Assembly (NCBI RefSeq): GCF_022669015.1
Contig: NZ_JAKKSL010000003.1
Coordinates: forward strand, 1-64,000
Source: Colwellia maritima
GTDB taxonomy: Bacteria > Pseudomonadota > Gammaproteobacteria > Enterobacterales > Alteromonadaceae
DNA length: 64,000 nt
Direction of reading: 5' to 3'
Shown piece by piece: positions 1 through 9,075 of this stretch. The position numbers were made by a program, and so were the translations under genes. Each line of letters opens with the position of its first letter. Position 1 is the stretch's first letter. The notes under the pieces were generated by a model. The model was given only the letters and a program-made list of their open reading frames with translations. It had not been told where the DNA came from and did not search any database.

Positions 1-552
1 CTGCTGTTTCAACGCGTTTTTCAAAATCTTCACCAAGTAATTCTTTATCTTCTAACCCATTTTCACCTATGGTAAAACCATGCTCTATCGTGAATTTTTC
101 AGCAAGATCATCTTTAATTAATGCCAGTTCTTTTGTTAAGTCAACACTTGCATTATTACCCTCACCTAATAATTCATTAAACGCTAAGTTTACCCCTCTA
201 TTGCAAGATCCACCCCTTCAATAGCAACTTTCCTTGCTTGTGGTATGGTAGTACGAATGTGGCTAGCATATTGTTCAACGAGTGCTTGCTGACTTGAATT
301 TAAAGAAATGGCTTTACCACGAACAGTTAAATTATGTTTATTATCAATGGTATAAAGAGTGTTTTTCTTATTTTCAGATTCAAAAAATTCTAATTTCGAT
401 TTATCAACCGTCATACCGGCTTTCATGTCAACATCACATGAGCTATGCGCATACACAGCTGAAGTTGAGAATAGCGACACTAATGATGCTGCTATCAATG
501 TTTTTGGAAGTAACGTTTTTGGAAGTAATGTTAATTTAATTTTATGATTCAT
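1..552 (-). CDS. DUF2884 (YggN-like) secreted protein, C-terminus outside window, frame break
   Basis: The start at 552 opens a signal peptide: a basic head, a hydrophobic stretch and an AxA-type site near 'AVYAHSS'. The export prediction is therefore periplasmic. The mature part resembles the DUF2884/YggN family, whose function is unknown. The reading frame stops at 190, but the next frame continues without stops to the window edge with 'NLAFNELLGEGN', a fitting continuation. The break lies in a run of four C (193-196, plus strand); one extra base restores the frame. The signal peptide holds a 15-bp tandem duplication (LLPKT twice, 500-529), and a 7-residue near-repeat (EGVDLAI/EGVNLAF) spans the break. 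The family call is moderately sure; no role can be assigned. Confidence 0.7.
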
Positions 553-735
553 GATGGCAACCTTTTATAAATATTTGCTGAATAAGTGATTTAACGCTAT
601 TAGTTGAATAAGTAATTACAAATACAATGCCAACTTTAATGTCTTATTTTTCAATAGGATATTAAAAACCTAAAGAGCGTTGGTTATCAAAACCCTACTA
701 TTTAGTGTAAAAAACTAATTATTAGTGAGAATTCG

Positions 736-1977
736 TTAAAAATTTTGCATCTCGAATAATCGAGACTGGCAGCGTTGAAACTCAAAACTGAGCTGCGTTC
801 CTTGGTAAAGCTGAGTTATGTCAACATCAGCGCTGATGATTAATTGCACCTTAGAATCATAAAATTCGTCAACTAAGGCTATAAAACGGCGCGCTTCATC
901 GTCTAAATGTCGCAACTCGCCCATTAATACTCCGCTACGTTGGTAGCAATCTTCAATGCCTGAAAACACAGCCGGTATAAGATCTCCGGAAACTGTGGCA
1001 CATTACTAATAAGCACAGTGTCAAATTCATCTGCTATTTGTATATAGTCGCGTTGACTTCTTGGCCCAGAACACAACGCATAAAAATCAAACCAAATATG
1101 ATTAGATGTTTTAGCTAAATAATTAATTTCTCGGTTATTGACAACAATCACGTTTTTCTTATCTTCATCTATATGTGGCGTTGTTCTCTCTCGTAAACCT
1201 TGAAATCGATTTGCTAATAATGTTTCACCTTGTAGGTGAGTAAAATAATAATTTTTGTACGCTTGATTCACGGTATTCGTTAAGCGATGATCTGTATCGC
1301 CATCGATAGAGATCACTTGACAATAGTGATTAATCAAAGCAATAGTCGGAACAAAGCGTTCCCGCTGCAAACCATTACGGTAAAGCTGTTCAGGTTGACA
1401 GTTAGAGGTGAAAACCAAAATCACGCCTTGCGAAAATAAGGTTTCAAACAAGCCGGCAAGTAGCATTGCATCACCAATATCGCTGACAAAAAACTCGTCA
1501 AAACATAACAATTGAAGATCAGTAGCCCAAGTATTTGCTATGTGTGTTAAGGGGTTTTTATCTAAGCGTGTCTTTTGCAATGACTGTTGCATGGATAGCT
1601 CATTAAGTTCCGGTGAACATTCTCCATAAAACGGTGAAAATGTATACGTTTCTTTTTTTAATTGGCGTATATTGATAAAACAAATCCATTAACATAGTTT
1701 TGCCACGCCCTACTCTGCCATAGAAGTATAAACTTTTAATTGGTGAGGTGGCTTTAGGCTTTGTTTTCTTGGATATATAATGACTGAACAAGTTACCCGA
1801 TATTATGGGTTCATTTTTCTTTGTGGCTATTAACTGTTTTGATAATAACTGTTTTGATAATAACTGTTTTGATAATAACTGTTTTGATAATTTTTCTAGT
1901 TCGTCTACAGCATTAGACTGTGCTTTGTCTTCACAAAGCACTTCTTGCTCGATAAGTTGTTGGTAATGTTTACGCAA
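736..1977 (-). CDS. zapE: Cell division protein ZapE (AFG1-like P-loop ATPase), three frame breaks
   Basis: This is a ZapE/YhcM-type ATPase, known in E. coli to act at the Z-ring under stress. Visible parts in order are the N-terminal helix region, the Walker A motif 'GRVGRGKT', the Walker B region 'LLCFDEFFVSDIGDAM', 'FTSNCQPEQLYRNGLQRERF', and the conserved C-terminus 'DDEARRFIALVDEFYD'. The sequence is spread over three frames. Breaks lie near 1653-1659 (run of seven T on the plus strand), 1610-1613 and about 985. Adding one base at each gives an unbroken protein of about 414 aa with the typical 'FHRFMENVH' segment. The N-terminal region carries SKQLL repeated four times, encoded by a 15-bp minisatellite and not usual for the family. 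The family is certain; intactness depends on resequencing. Confidence 0.88.
1831..1890. repeat. 15-bp minisatellite, four perfect copies, inside zapE
   Basis: The unit taactgttttgataa is repeated four times without mismatch. Read on the minus strand it encodes the pentapeptide SKQLL in frame. The unit is a whole number of codons, so copy-number changes would keep the ZapE frame. Confidence 0.95.
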
Positions 1978-2032
1978 AATATATAACTTACTGTTCGACT
2001 ATTTGTCTCATTAGTTGTCTTTGTGTGTGTGT

Positions 2033-3469
2033 TTAAACAGTTAAGTGACGTACTTTGTATGTACGCCCTTTCATTTTACCTGTGGATAATTTTCTTAACG
2101 CTGTTTTTAAAACTTTTTTATTAACAGCAACATATGATTTATTATCTAACACATTAATTTTACCAACATCTTTGCCTTGCAACTCAGTACCGCTATTTTT
2201 AGCATCCGTATTTTTCGACGTTAGTGCTCCCAAAATGTCACCCGGTCTAACTTTTTGCTTTTTGCCACCGTCAATTTGAATAGTCGACATTTTCGCTTGC
2301 GCTCTAGCATTATTCAAGACTTCAGTAGAGGGTAATAACTCAGGCTTAATCACTTGATCAAGGGTATCTTCAATTAAACCAACTTTATAACGTTCTTTAT
2401 CACTAAATAAAGAGATGGCTTTTCCTTGCGCTCCTGCACGCCCAGTACGGCCAATACGATGAATATGTATTTCACTGTCGTGTGCAATGTGGTAGTTCAC
2501 TACTAAGTCCAAAGAATCAATATCTAACCCGCGGGCGGCAACGTCTGTTGCAACGAGAATTGCCGCACTTTTATTGGCAAAGCGCAATAAGGTTTGATCT
2601 CTATCTCTCTGTTCTAAATCACCATGAAGGGCTAATACGCTAAAACCATCATCATGCAAGTTATTGCATACCGCTTGAGTTTCTTTTTTAGTGTTGCAAA
2701 ATATCACCGTTGATTCAACGGGGTTAGCTAGCAGTAGTAAACGTAATGCTTCAAATCTTTCTATTTCGTTTTCAATAGCATAAAACTGCTGACTGATGTT
2801 CGACTGGTCTTCACTCGCACTGATTTGCACCATCACAGGATCTGTCATAATGCTTTCGCTAATAGCTTGAATTTGTTTTGGAAAAGTGGCACTAAACAGT
2901 AACGTTTGACGGTCTAATGGAGTACGTTCAATAATATTATCTAACGCCGCTTCAAAACCCATTTCTAGCATACGGTCAGCTTCATCAAGTACTAGTAAAT
3001 TTAAATCGTCTAGCTTAAGTGTCCCTTTAATAACATGTTCTTCAATTCTACCTGGCGTACCAACAATAATATGAGCGCCATGTTCTAAAGAGCCTATTTG
3101 AGGACCAAACGGTGTTCCGCCACACAAAGTTAGCACTTTAATGTTATGAACAGCACGAGCGAGTTTACGAATTTCTGTTGCTACTTGGTCGGCTAATTCA
3201 CGTGTGGGGCATAGTACCATTGACTGAATTCTAAAACGCTTAACCTGTAGTTTTTCTAACAGCGCCAAACCAAAGGCAGCCGTTTTTCCTGAGCCTGTTT
3301 TCGCTTGAGCAATGACGTCTTTACCCACAAGCATTTTTGGTAAGCTTTGCGCTTGTATTGGTGTCATTTCCTGATATCCAAGCGATGTTAAGTTTTTCAA
3401 TAAATCTTTATGTAAATTTAATGAAGAAAAAGCTAATGGAGATTTGCCATTATTAGTTATTACGCTCAA
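2033..3469 (-). CDS. dbpA: ATP-dependent RNA helicase DbpA (DEAD box)
   Basis: An intact 478-aa DEAD-box helicase. Visible motifs in order are the Q motif (GYQEMTPIQ, about 31-39), AKTGSGKT (56-63), PTRELA, TPGR, DEAD, SAT, 'ATDVAARGLD' and 'HRIGRTGRAG'. The last ~75 residues match the DbpA RNA-binding domain ('VRPGDILGALT', ending KMKGRTYKVRHL). This domain in E. coli DbpA binds hairpin 92 of 23S rRNA during 50S assembly. That tail separates it from RhlE, RhlB and SrmB. The gene is monocistronic and divergent from the small DUF2986 gene. A perfect 18-bp inverted repeat lies about 130 bp upstream of its start. Confidence 0.93.
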   Translation of the reverse strand: MSVITNNGKSPLAFSSLNLHKDLLKNLTSLGYQEMTPIQAQSLPKMLVGKDVIAQAKTGSGKTAAFGLALLEKLQVKRFRIQSMVLCPTRELADQVATEIRKLARAVHNIKVLTLCGGTPFGPQIGSLEHGAHIIVGTPGRIEEHVIKGTLKLDDLNLLVLDEADRMLEMGFEAALDNIIERTPLDRQTLLFSATFPKQIQAISESIMTDPVMVQISASEDQSNISQQFYAIENEIERFEALRLLLLANPVESTVIFCNTKKETQAVCNNLHDDGFSVLALHGDLEQRDRDQTLLRFANKSAAILVATDVAARGLDIDSLDLVVNYHIAHDSEIHIHRIGRTGRAGAQGKAISLFSDKERYKVGLIEDTLDQVIKPELLPSTEVLNNARAQAKMSTIQIDGGKKQKVRPGDILGALTSKNTDAKNSGTELQGKDVGKINVLDNKSYVAVNKKVLKTALRKLSTGKMKGRTYKVRHLTV

Positions 3470-3597
3470 GATAGTGCCTCTATTGTGTTCAAGTTAGATG
3501 TAAACTTTACATCTAGATTTTAAGAAATGTAAAAAAACTTTCAAGGGAAAGTGAATGAGCGCATAATAACAGCAATCTTGCTTTACAGCCATTTAAT

Positions 3598-3641
3598 CAA
3601 TTTGCTTTAATTAACTTGTTCTAGTTAATTAAAGCAAATTG
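3598..3641. repeat. Perfect 18-bp inverted repeat with 8-nt loop in the dbpA / DUF2986 divergent region
   Basis: Left arm 3598-3615 (CAATTTGCTTTAATTAAC) and right arm 3624-3641 (GTTAATTAAAGCAAATTG) are exact reverse complements around ttgttcta. It lies between two divergent starts, so it is not positioned as a terminator for either annotated gene. It could be an operator or a 5'-leader hairpin. Confidence 0.9.
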
Positions 3642-3669
3642 ACGAGCTACTCACTTTAAAGAATAAATA

Positions 3670-3818
3670 ATGAATCGTAAAAAGAAAATCAACGACACCT
3701 TAAAAAAGAAACAAAAAAAGCGAATGCTAAATTACATACGAGTAACAAGCCTCGTTACATTTCTAAAGCAGAGCGTGAAAAACTAGCGTTAGCTGAACAA
3801 ATATCTAAAGACGATTAA
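3670..3818 (+). CDS. Small basic DUF2986 family protein, one frame break
   Basis: A short gene of 49 codons once corrected. It starts MNRKKKINDTLKKKQKK and continues, in the next frame, ANAKLHTSNKPRYISKAERE and then KLALAEQISKDD before TAA. The pattern (basic start, ANAKL, SNKPRYISKAER) matches my memory of DUF2986 proteins of Vibrio, Shewanella and Colwellia, which have no known function. The span is 149 nt, one short of a multiple of three. The missing base is in the run of seven A at 3713-3719. A terminator-like hairpin follows immediately. The strong positive charge would fit nucleic-acid or ribosome contact, but that is a guess. Confidence 0.75.
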
Positions 3819-3826
3819 AACACAAA

Positions 3827-3867
3827 AAAAGCTATGAACTACTTTTGCAAGTGATGTCATAGCTTTT
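3827..3867. terminator. Bidirectional hairpin terminator between the DUF2986 gene and hpf
   Basis: Arms aaaagctatga (3827-3837) and tcatagctttt (3857-3867) are perfect inverses. An A run precedes and a T run follows, so the hairpin can serve both the plus-strand small gene and minus-strand hpf, which converge here. Confidence 0.8.
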
Positions 3868-3900
3868 AACGTTTTTGCTCTTTTGCTCGATTATTCTAGA

Positions 3901-4257
3901 TTATGCTAAATTCATTTCTTGTACTTTTTCATGCGCAATTTCTGGCGCTGTACTTTGAGGTTTTTCATGTAAATTGGCTTTTAATTGCCCTTTTCGATGT
4001 TTTAATGCCGCATCAAGTTTTTTTATACCACTAGCAATCGCCGGGTACATCACATCATTCATACCTTTAACTGATATTCGTGCGCCTTCATAATTCGTTA
4101 CTACTTCAACTTGGTATTTATTGTGTTCTTTGGAAATAATAACGTCTAAGGCGATTAACGTTGGAAAATGGTTTGCTATTTTTGAGAATTTCTCATCGAT
4201 ATCCTCTTTAATTGAAGGGGTTATTTCAACGTGGTGACCAGAAAGATTTATTTTCAT
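3901..4257 (-). CDS. hpf: Ribosome hibernation factor of the HPF/RaiA family (short form)
   Basis: A 118-aa protein with the S30AE/HPF fold signature: start 'MKINLSGHHVEITPSIKEDI', middle 'DVMYPAIASGIKKLDAALKH'. Family members bind the 30S decoding centre in stationary phase and either form 100S dimers (short HPF) or block translation (RaiA). It lacks the long C-terminal dimerisation domain. The ~20-residue tail after the core makes it slightly longer than E. coli HPF (95 aa) and close to RaiA (113 aa), so HPF and RaiA cannot be separated here. The gene is flanked downstream by a shared terminator and upstream by three 13-bp direct repeats. Confidence 0.88.
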   Translation of the reverse strand: MKINLSGHHVEITPSIKEDIDEKFSKIANHFPTLIALDVIISKEHNKYQVEVVTNYEGARISVKGMNDVMYPAIASGIKKLDAALKHRKGQLKANLHEKPQSTAPEIAHEKVQEMNLA

Positions 4258-4271
4258 AGGTATTCCTTTTT

Positions 4272-4309
4272 AACATTTACTTTAAACATGTACTTTTAAC
4301 ATGTACTTT
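4272..4309. repeat. Three 13-bp direct repeats upstream of hpf
   Basis: The core aacatNtacttt recurs at 4272-4283, 4285-4296 and 4298-4309, a strict 13-bp period, ending 14 bp upstream of the hpf start. It overlaps the region where the ribosome-binding site or leader of hpf should be. Confidence 0.8.
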
Positions 4310-4389
4310 AAAAAAGTATGGTGAACTAAGGTTGCGATTTAAAACGTTGCTATTATAAATAACGTCCTATTAAATAGCTGAGGGCATAA

Positions 4390-4421
4390 AAATAAAAAAC
4401 AAGCCTTCGGTGTTTTTATTT
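4390..4421 (-). terminator. Probable terminator of the ribH-nusB-thiL-pgpA operon
   Basis: A-rich and T-rich arms (aataaaaaaca / tgtttttattt) flank a short ccttcgg centre about 85 bp after the pgpA stop. On the minus strand a T run follows the stem. Confidence 0.55.
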
Positions 4422-4505
4422 ATATACTATTTAAAAGTAGCTCAAAAATATAAGAATTACTATAGTGTTATGTAAAGAAATATTTATGTGGGCAGAGTCT
4501 GTCGA

Positions 4506-4979
4506 TTAAAAAATCAACTGCATGATAATTAAAGAAAAAATACCGGCTAAAATATCATCTAACATGATACCTAAGCCCCCTGATATTTTTTTATCAATAA
4601 ATGAAATTGGCCAGGGCTTTAATATATCAAACAAGCGAAATAATACGAAACCAACGGCAATACTTTGCCAACTTATTGGCACCATAATCATGGTGATAAA
4701 GTAACCGGCAAACTCATCCCAAACTATAGCGGGATGGTCGTGAACACCTACATCTTCGGCTGCTTTATCGCAAATATAAATACCGACAATACTCACAACG
4801 ACTACAGCCAACAAATACATTATAGGGGTAAGCAGTGAAAGCAATAAAAACAACGGGATTGCGGCTAAAGTACCAAATGTTCCGGGTGCTTTGGGGGCTA
4901 AACCACTACCAAACCCTAATGCTAAGAATTGAATCGGTTGTTTGAGATCAAACTTAACATTTGGCTTTGTATGTTTCAT
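4506..4979 (-). CDS. pgpA: Phosphatidylglycerophosphatase A
   Basis: An intact 157-aa inner-membrane enzyme that removes the phosphate of phosphatidylglycerophosphate to give phosphatidylglycerol. The family signatures are visible: 'GFGSGLAPKAPGTFGTLAA' near the N-terminus, 'IVWDEFAGYF' in the middle and 'RLFDILKPWPI' plus 'GLGIMLDDILAG' towards the end. Three to four hydrophobic segments can be seen. It is the last gene of a ribH-nusB-thiL-pgpA cluster, 39 bp after thiL, a conserved gammaproteobacterial order. Confidence 0.94.
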   Translation of the reverse strand: MKHTKPNVKFDLKQPIQFLALGFGSGLAPKAPGTFGTLAAIPLFLLLSLLTPIMYLLAVVVVSIVGIYICDKAAEDVGVHDHPAIVWDEFAGYFITMIMVPISWQSIAVGFVLFRLFDILKPWPISFIDKKISGGLGIMLDDILAGIFSLIIMQLIF

Positions 4980-5018
4980 ATTGTTTTGTAAACGTTATTT
5001 GGCTATTTTAGTTAGATT

Positions 5019-5992
5019 TTATGTGTTATTGGGTGATGAAAAGTGTTCAAAACATGAATTTTTAATAGGCACAGGCTTATTGTTTAATGTAGTAGAAATG
5101 GTTTGCGATGCATTAATTTGACCAATACAAGTTATAGCGACACTTGTTTGAGATAACGCGGTTTCTAATCCCACTTTGTTATCTTCAGAGACGGTAAATA
5201 AAAGTTCATAATCATCACCACCATTGAGTGCAAGGTCAATCGCGTCGTCAAATAATAATGACTGCTTCATGGCGTTTGACATTGGAATAGCGTCTAAAAC
5301 TAGGTTAGCTCCTACGTTAGATGCCTGACAAAGGTGTCCTAAATCTGCGAGTAGTCCATCCGAAATATCAATAGCTGCGGATGCGTATTCACGCAAGGCC
5401 TGCCCAACAAGCACTCGGGGTCGAGGAAAGTCTAATTTTTGTTGAACCTGATCAATAACATCTTGGTCGGTTAAGACGTTTTCTTTTAGATGTTGTAAAG
5501 CAAGCGCCGCATCACCAAGATCACCCGTAACATAAAGCCAGTCACCTGTTCTAGCACCAGAACGAGATAAATATTGCCCTTCAGGAGTTAATCCTTGTGC
5601 GGTTATGGTAATACTTAATGGTCCTTGCGTGGTGTCACCACCAATCAGTTGAACGTTATAAAACTCACATAGCTCAAACACGCCTAAACCAAATTCACTT
5701 AACCATTCGTCATTTACATCAGGTAACGTAATAGCCAGTGAAATCCGCTTGGCTTAGCACCCATTGCGGCAATATCTGATAAATTAACAGCAACGGCTTT
5801 ATGACCAATAGCTTTAGGAGAAGTCCCTAAAGGAAAATGTACTCCCGCCACAAGCGTATCAGTAGTGACAACGATATTTTGTTTTTCTGTACTAGAAACA
5901 ACGGCACAATCGTCACCTATACCAAGTAATACATCTTTTCTTTTAACGGCTTGTTTGGTAAAAAACTGTTTTATTAATTCAAATTCTTTCAT
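5019..5992 (-). CDS. thiL: Thiamine-monophosphate kinase, one frame break
   Basis: ThiL phosphorylates thiamine monophosphate to thiamine pyrophosphate. Visible are 'FELIKQFF' at the N-terminus, the acidic metal site 'GIGDDCAVV', 'TTDTLVAGVHF', 'HKAVAVNLSDIAAMGAKP', 'GGDTTQGPLSIT' and 'AIDISDGLLADLGHLC'. The frame breaks after GAKP near 5749. One extra A there gives 'GAKPKRISLAITLPDVND' and an unbroken 324-aa protein of normal length. The gene lies between nusB (37 bp) and pgpA (39 bp). The enzyme is needed for thiamine use, which argues against a real null allele. Confidence 0.92.
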
Positions 5993-6029
5993 AGCTTCAA
6001 CAATTTATTCTCGGCAAAAGATACAGACA

Positions 6030-6446
6030 TTAAGCTTGTGGGCGAATCAGCTTGACTGCTTTGTCTAAGACACCATTAATAAATTTATGGCTATCGTCTG
6101 CAGCAAATAACTTAGCTAACTCAATTGCTTCGTTAATAACTACGCGGTAAGGAACATCCAGACAGTCACTTAATTCAAAAACAGCCACACGTAAAATGGC
6201 TTTTTCAACATGGTCAATATCCTCAATAGGACGATCAACATGCGGAGAAATAGCAAGATCAATTTCGGAAACGTTTTTCGTAACTCCGCGTAACAATTGT
6301 TGAAAATATTCAATGTCAAAACGACGCTTACTGTTATCAGTAATAAAACCAACTTCAACATCGGTAACTGAATTTTGACTAATTTGCCACGAATAAACGG
6401 CTTGCACCGCTAGCTCACGAGCTTTTCTTCTAGGAGAAGGTTTCAC
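6030..6446 (-). CDS. nusB: Transcription antitermination factor NusB
   Basis: An intact 138-aa NusB, which with NusE (S10) binds boxA RNA and supports rRNA antitermination. Recognisable are the start 'KPSPRRKARELAVQAVYSW', 'DHVEKAILRVAVFEL', 'VPYRVVINEAIELAKLF' and 'DSHKFINGVLDKAVKLIR'. It starts 10 bp after ribH, the usual ribH-nusB pairing. Confidence 0.96.
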   Translation of the reverse strand: MKPSPRRKARELAVQAVYSWQISQNSVTDVEVGFITDNSKRRFDIEYFQQLLRGVTKNVSEIDLAISPHVDRPIEDIDHVEKAILRVAVFELSDCLDVPYRVVINEAIELAKLFAADDSHKFINGVLDKAVKLIRPQA

Positions 6447-6456
6447 AATAGTTTTC

Positions 6457-6918
6457 CTAAATTTGAGAGAGAACGTTAACCATTTCTAATGCACCAAGGG
6501 CTGCTTCAGCACCTTTATTACCGGCTTTAGTTCCGACTCGTTCAATAGCTTGTTCGATTGAGTCAGTGGTAATTACGCCAAAAGAAACAGGGATCTCTGA
6601 TTCTAAACACACTTGTGCTAAGCCTTTATTACACTCACCAACAAAATCAAAATGTGGTGTGCCACCACGGATAACCGCCCCTATGGCGATAATTGCATCA
6701 AAGTCACCTTTTTTAGCAAGCTTTTTAGCTGCTAAAGGTAATTCATATGCGCCAGGTACACGAACAACGGTGATGTCGTCATCATTAACACTGCCATGTC
6801 TTTTAAGTGCATCAACTGCACCTTCTAATAGGCTATCAACAATAAAGTGGTTAAAACGTGATACAACGATGGCAAATTTTTTGCCTTTTGCTTGAAATGA
6901 ACCTTCAATAATATTCAT
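6457..6918 (-). CDS. ribH: 6,7-dimethyl-8-ribityllumazine synthase
   Basis: An intact 153-aa lumazine synthase, the penultimate enzyme of riboflavin synthesis. It shows '[15 protein letters not shown]', '[11 protein letters not shown]', '[16 protein letters not shown]' with the catalytic His, '[16 protein letters not shown]' and '[15 protein letters not shown]'. It is the first gene of the ribH-nusB-thiL-pgpA cluster. No other rib gene and no recognisable FMN riboswitch lies in the 162 bp upstream. Confidence 0.96.
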   Translation of the reverse strand: MNIIEGSFQAKGKKFAIVVSRFNHFIVDSLLEGAVDALKRHGSVNDDDITVVRVPGAYELPLAAKKLAKKGDFDAIIAIGAVIRGGTPHFDFVGECNKGLAQVCLESEIPVSFGVITTDSIEQAIERVGTKAGNKGAEAALGALEMVNVLSQI

Positions 6919-7080
6919 CTAACTGTTTCCAATAATATTTATATCAAGTTGATTACCCTGTTTGTGGTTAAACAGGTGTTCATCAATTAGACATTAGTAA
7001 AAAATTGCCGCAATTCTAGCAAACTACGGCTAACTTCGGTATAGGTTTATAGCTTTTAATGATAATTAATACGTAAACTA

Positions 7081-7851
7081 TTAATAATCAAGTTGCTCTA
7101 ATAATGCTTCTATTTCAGCTTCTTTATCTTCATCGATAACTATAGGGGGGTTACCATCATATAAACGATAATTCATATTTTGAAAATAAGCGTTTTTAAT
7201 AAATTCATAGGAATCTGTCGATTCTGATAATAATTGCTCTTGATCTCGTATTGAGGCGCGACCTTCAAGCGCGAGTATGCTTAAACGTGCAACATTTGGC
7301 CAAAAATCTATCACAGCTAGTGGCCAATATAATTTATCGACATAATCCCCGACTTCTTCTCTAACAGAGCGGGACCAAGTGCAGGTATTACAATGTATGG
7401 GCCATCGCCCACGCCATAACTACCCAATACCTCACCAAACTCTTCTTGGTCTCCAGACCGACCAAAGTCACTAGCGGGGTCATAAAAACCAAACAATCCA
7501 ATCGTTGAGTTTAGTAGAAAACGACCTGTACTTTTTGATGCATTAACAAACTTCAACTGTAATAAATTATTGATGATGTTAGAGGGTTCATTTAAGTTTA
7601 AGGCCATATTGTAAAGCCCTGTTCTTAAAAAAGTTGGTGTGTAATTAGTGTAAAATTCAGAGACGGGTTTAGCGACATACTTATCAGCATAGTCCCAAGT
7701 AAAAGTCCAAAAAGGTCTATTGATTGACTCAATAGGATCACGTGGGTCACTATAACTTTCGTTGTTTCTTCGGAGTGCTTGAACATCCTGACAGAATAAA
7801 AATACTGGAGATGAATACTAGTCGAAAATATTTGAATACTGAGTACTTCAC
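7081..7851 (-). CDS. mlaA: MlaA (VacJ) outer-membrane lipoprotein, two frame breaks
   Basis: MlaA is the outer-membrane component of the Mla system that retrieves mislocalised phospholipids. I start it at a GTG (7851) after an AAGGA-like site: a hydrophobic signal leads to the lipobox 'LSGC'. Then come 'DPIESINRPFWTF', 'VSEFYTNYTPTFLRTGLYN', 'RFLLNSTIGLFGFYDPAS' and 'GSYGVGDGPYIVIPALGP', all VacJ hallmarks. Breaks lie at 7757-7759 (probable extra base) and 7371-7373 (C run one short). Corrected length is about 256 aa. The C-terminal 77 residues include 'IDFWPNVARLSILALE'. The gene sits between the chemotaxis block and ribH. Confidence 0.88.
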
Positions 7852-7939
7852 TTGGAATAGTTCCTTGCCATGTTTATGCGAAATAAGATAAAAAAATTAT
7901 AAAAAGGTATTTTAACGTGCTTCTTTGTTAAAACACTAC

Positions 7940-8407
7940 CTATCCTTGCGTTTTATTTTGATAAACGGATATTAGCATTTCAACTTCGGCATAAGGCAAT
8001 TCGCATTCAGCAACTATTTCATCAATACCTGCACCTATTTTGGCTAGCTTAATTGCCCGAGAGTAAAATTTATCTTCACCTTGGTCGGTTTGTAATTGTG
8101 CAATAAGATCTTGTTGGGATGTTATTTGGGCTTGGAGGGTTTTGATTCTATGCTCAAGTTGTTTTGAAATAATCGCATTTTCATTATTTGCTTGTTCTTG
8201 CTTGACTGATAACGCTTGCAATGCGTTATTTAGTGACTCATTTGTTAGTTGTAAATTATTAACAAGTAATTCGAGCGCTTGAACTTGGGATTCATAAACA
8301 GCAAATTTAACCTTATGCTTCTTTGTAATAGCAAAGAAAAAAATAAAGCTAAATATGCTGAGAGCAAGTGCAGTCACAGCGATAATAGGCACCGCTAGCA
8401 AAGACAT
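7940..8407 (-). CDS. DUF2802 membrane-anchored coiled-coil protein
   Basis: A 155-aa protein with one N-terminal membrane segment (about 5-29), then roughly 75 residues rich in L, Q, N and E that look like a coiled coil, and a C-terminal 'YSRAIKLAKIGAGIDEIVAECELPYAEVEMLISVY' region that matches DUF2802 as I know it (described here by its parts: KLAKIGA, ECELPYAEVEML). Family members regularly follow cheW at the end of polar flagellar/chemotaxis operons; the last part resembles a small helix-turn-helix. Function is unknown. It lies 89 bp after cheW on the same strand. Confidence 0.8.
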   Translation of the reverse strand: MSLLAVPIIAVTALALSIFSFIFFFAITKKHKVKFAVYESQVQALELLVNNLQLTNESLNNALQALSVKQEQANNENAIISKQLEHRIKTLQAQITSQQDLIAQLQTDQGEDKFYSRAIKLAKIGAGIDEIVAECELPYAEVEMLISVYQNKTQG

Positions 8408-8496
8408 AGTTCAGTGAACTTAAGCGTAAGTATAATAAGCATAGTCGTAATAACAAACCATTCTAAATCAACCTCATTAAGACATCATAAAAGCAA

Positions 8497-8991
8497 TTAG
8501 AATTGTTTTAATTCGTCCCATTCGTCGTCAGATAGTAATTTATCTAGATCAACTAAAATCAGTAGTTCACCATCTCGATTAGAAACGCCTTGAATAAACT
8601 GGGCACTTTCTTCATTACCTACATTAGGTGCATCATCGATTTCAGATGCTTTTAAGTAAACAACTTCTGAAGCACTATCAACTAATATACCAATAACCTG
8701 TTTTTCTGATTCAATCACGACTATTCGAGTGTTATCTGTAACATCACGCGGCTCTAAACCAAAACGAGCACGAGTATCAATAACTGTAACAACATTACCA
8801 CGTAGATTAATGATACCTAGTACATAAAGTGGAGCTCCAGGCACAGGGGCAACTTCCGTATAGCGTAAAATTTCCTGCACCTGCATAACATTAATTCCAT
8901 AAGTTTCGTTTTCTAACTTAAATGTTACCCATTGAAGCACTTCATCATTTCCGCTTACTTTACCACTTGAATTACTGTTCTCATCAGACAT
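8497..8991 (-). CDS. cheW: Chemotaxis coupling protein CheW
   Basis: An intact 164-aa CheW that links chemoreceptors to CheA. The core runs from 'LQWVTFKLENETYGINVMQV' through 'PGAPLYVLGIINLRGNVVTV' to 'GELLILVDLDKLLS'. A short polar N-terminal extension (about 18 residues, rich in S, N and G) precedes the domain. It lies at the end of the cheYZAB-motCD-parCP cluster. Confidence 0.95.
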   Translation of the reverse strand: MSDENSNSSGKVSGNDEVLQWVTFKLENETYGINVMQVQEILRYTEVAPVPGAPLYVLGIINLRGNVVTVIDTRARFGLEPRDVTDNTRIVVIESEKQVIGILVDSASEVVYLKASEIDDAPNVGNEESAQFIQGVSNRDGELLILVDLDKLLSDDEWDELKQF

Positions 8992-9075
8992 AGTACTTGC
9001 CTCTCAATTATTTATGAATTTACAATCTTGCAATTATATAAAAATCAGTCTTACTAAAGCTAATGTTTTATCGTT

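Noticed and set aside
6957..6977. Hairpin upstream of ribH (cctgttt/aaacagg) as an FMN riboswitch or terminator
   Set aside because: Only a 7-bp stem, no T run, and none of the conserved parts of the FMN element in the 162-base gap.
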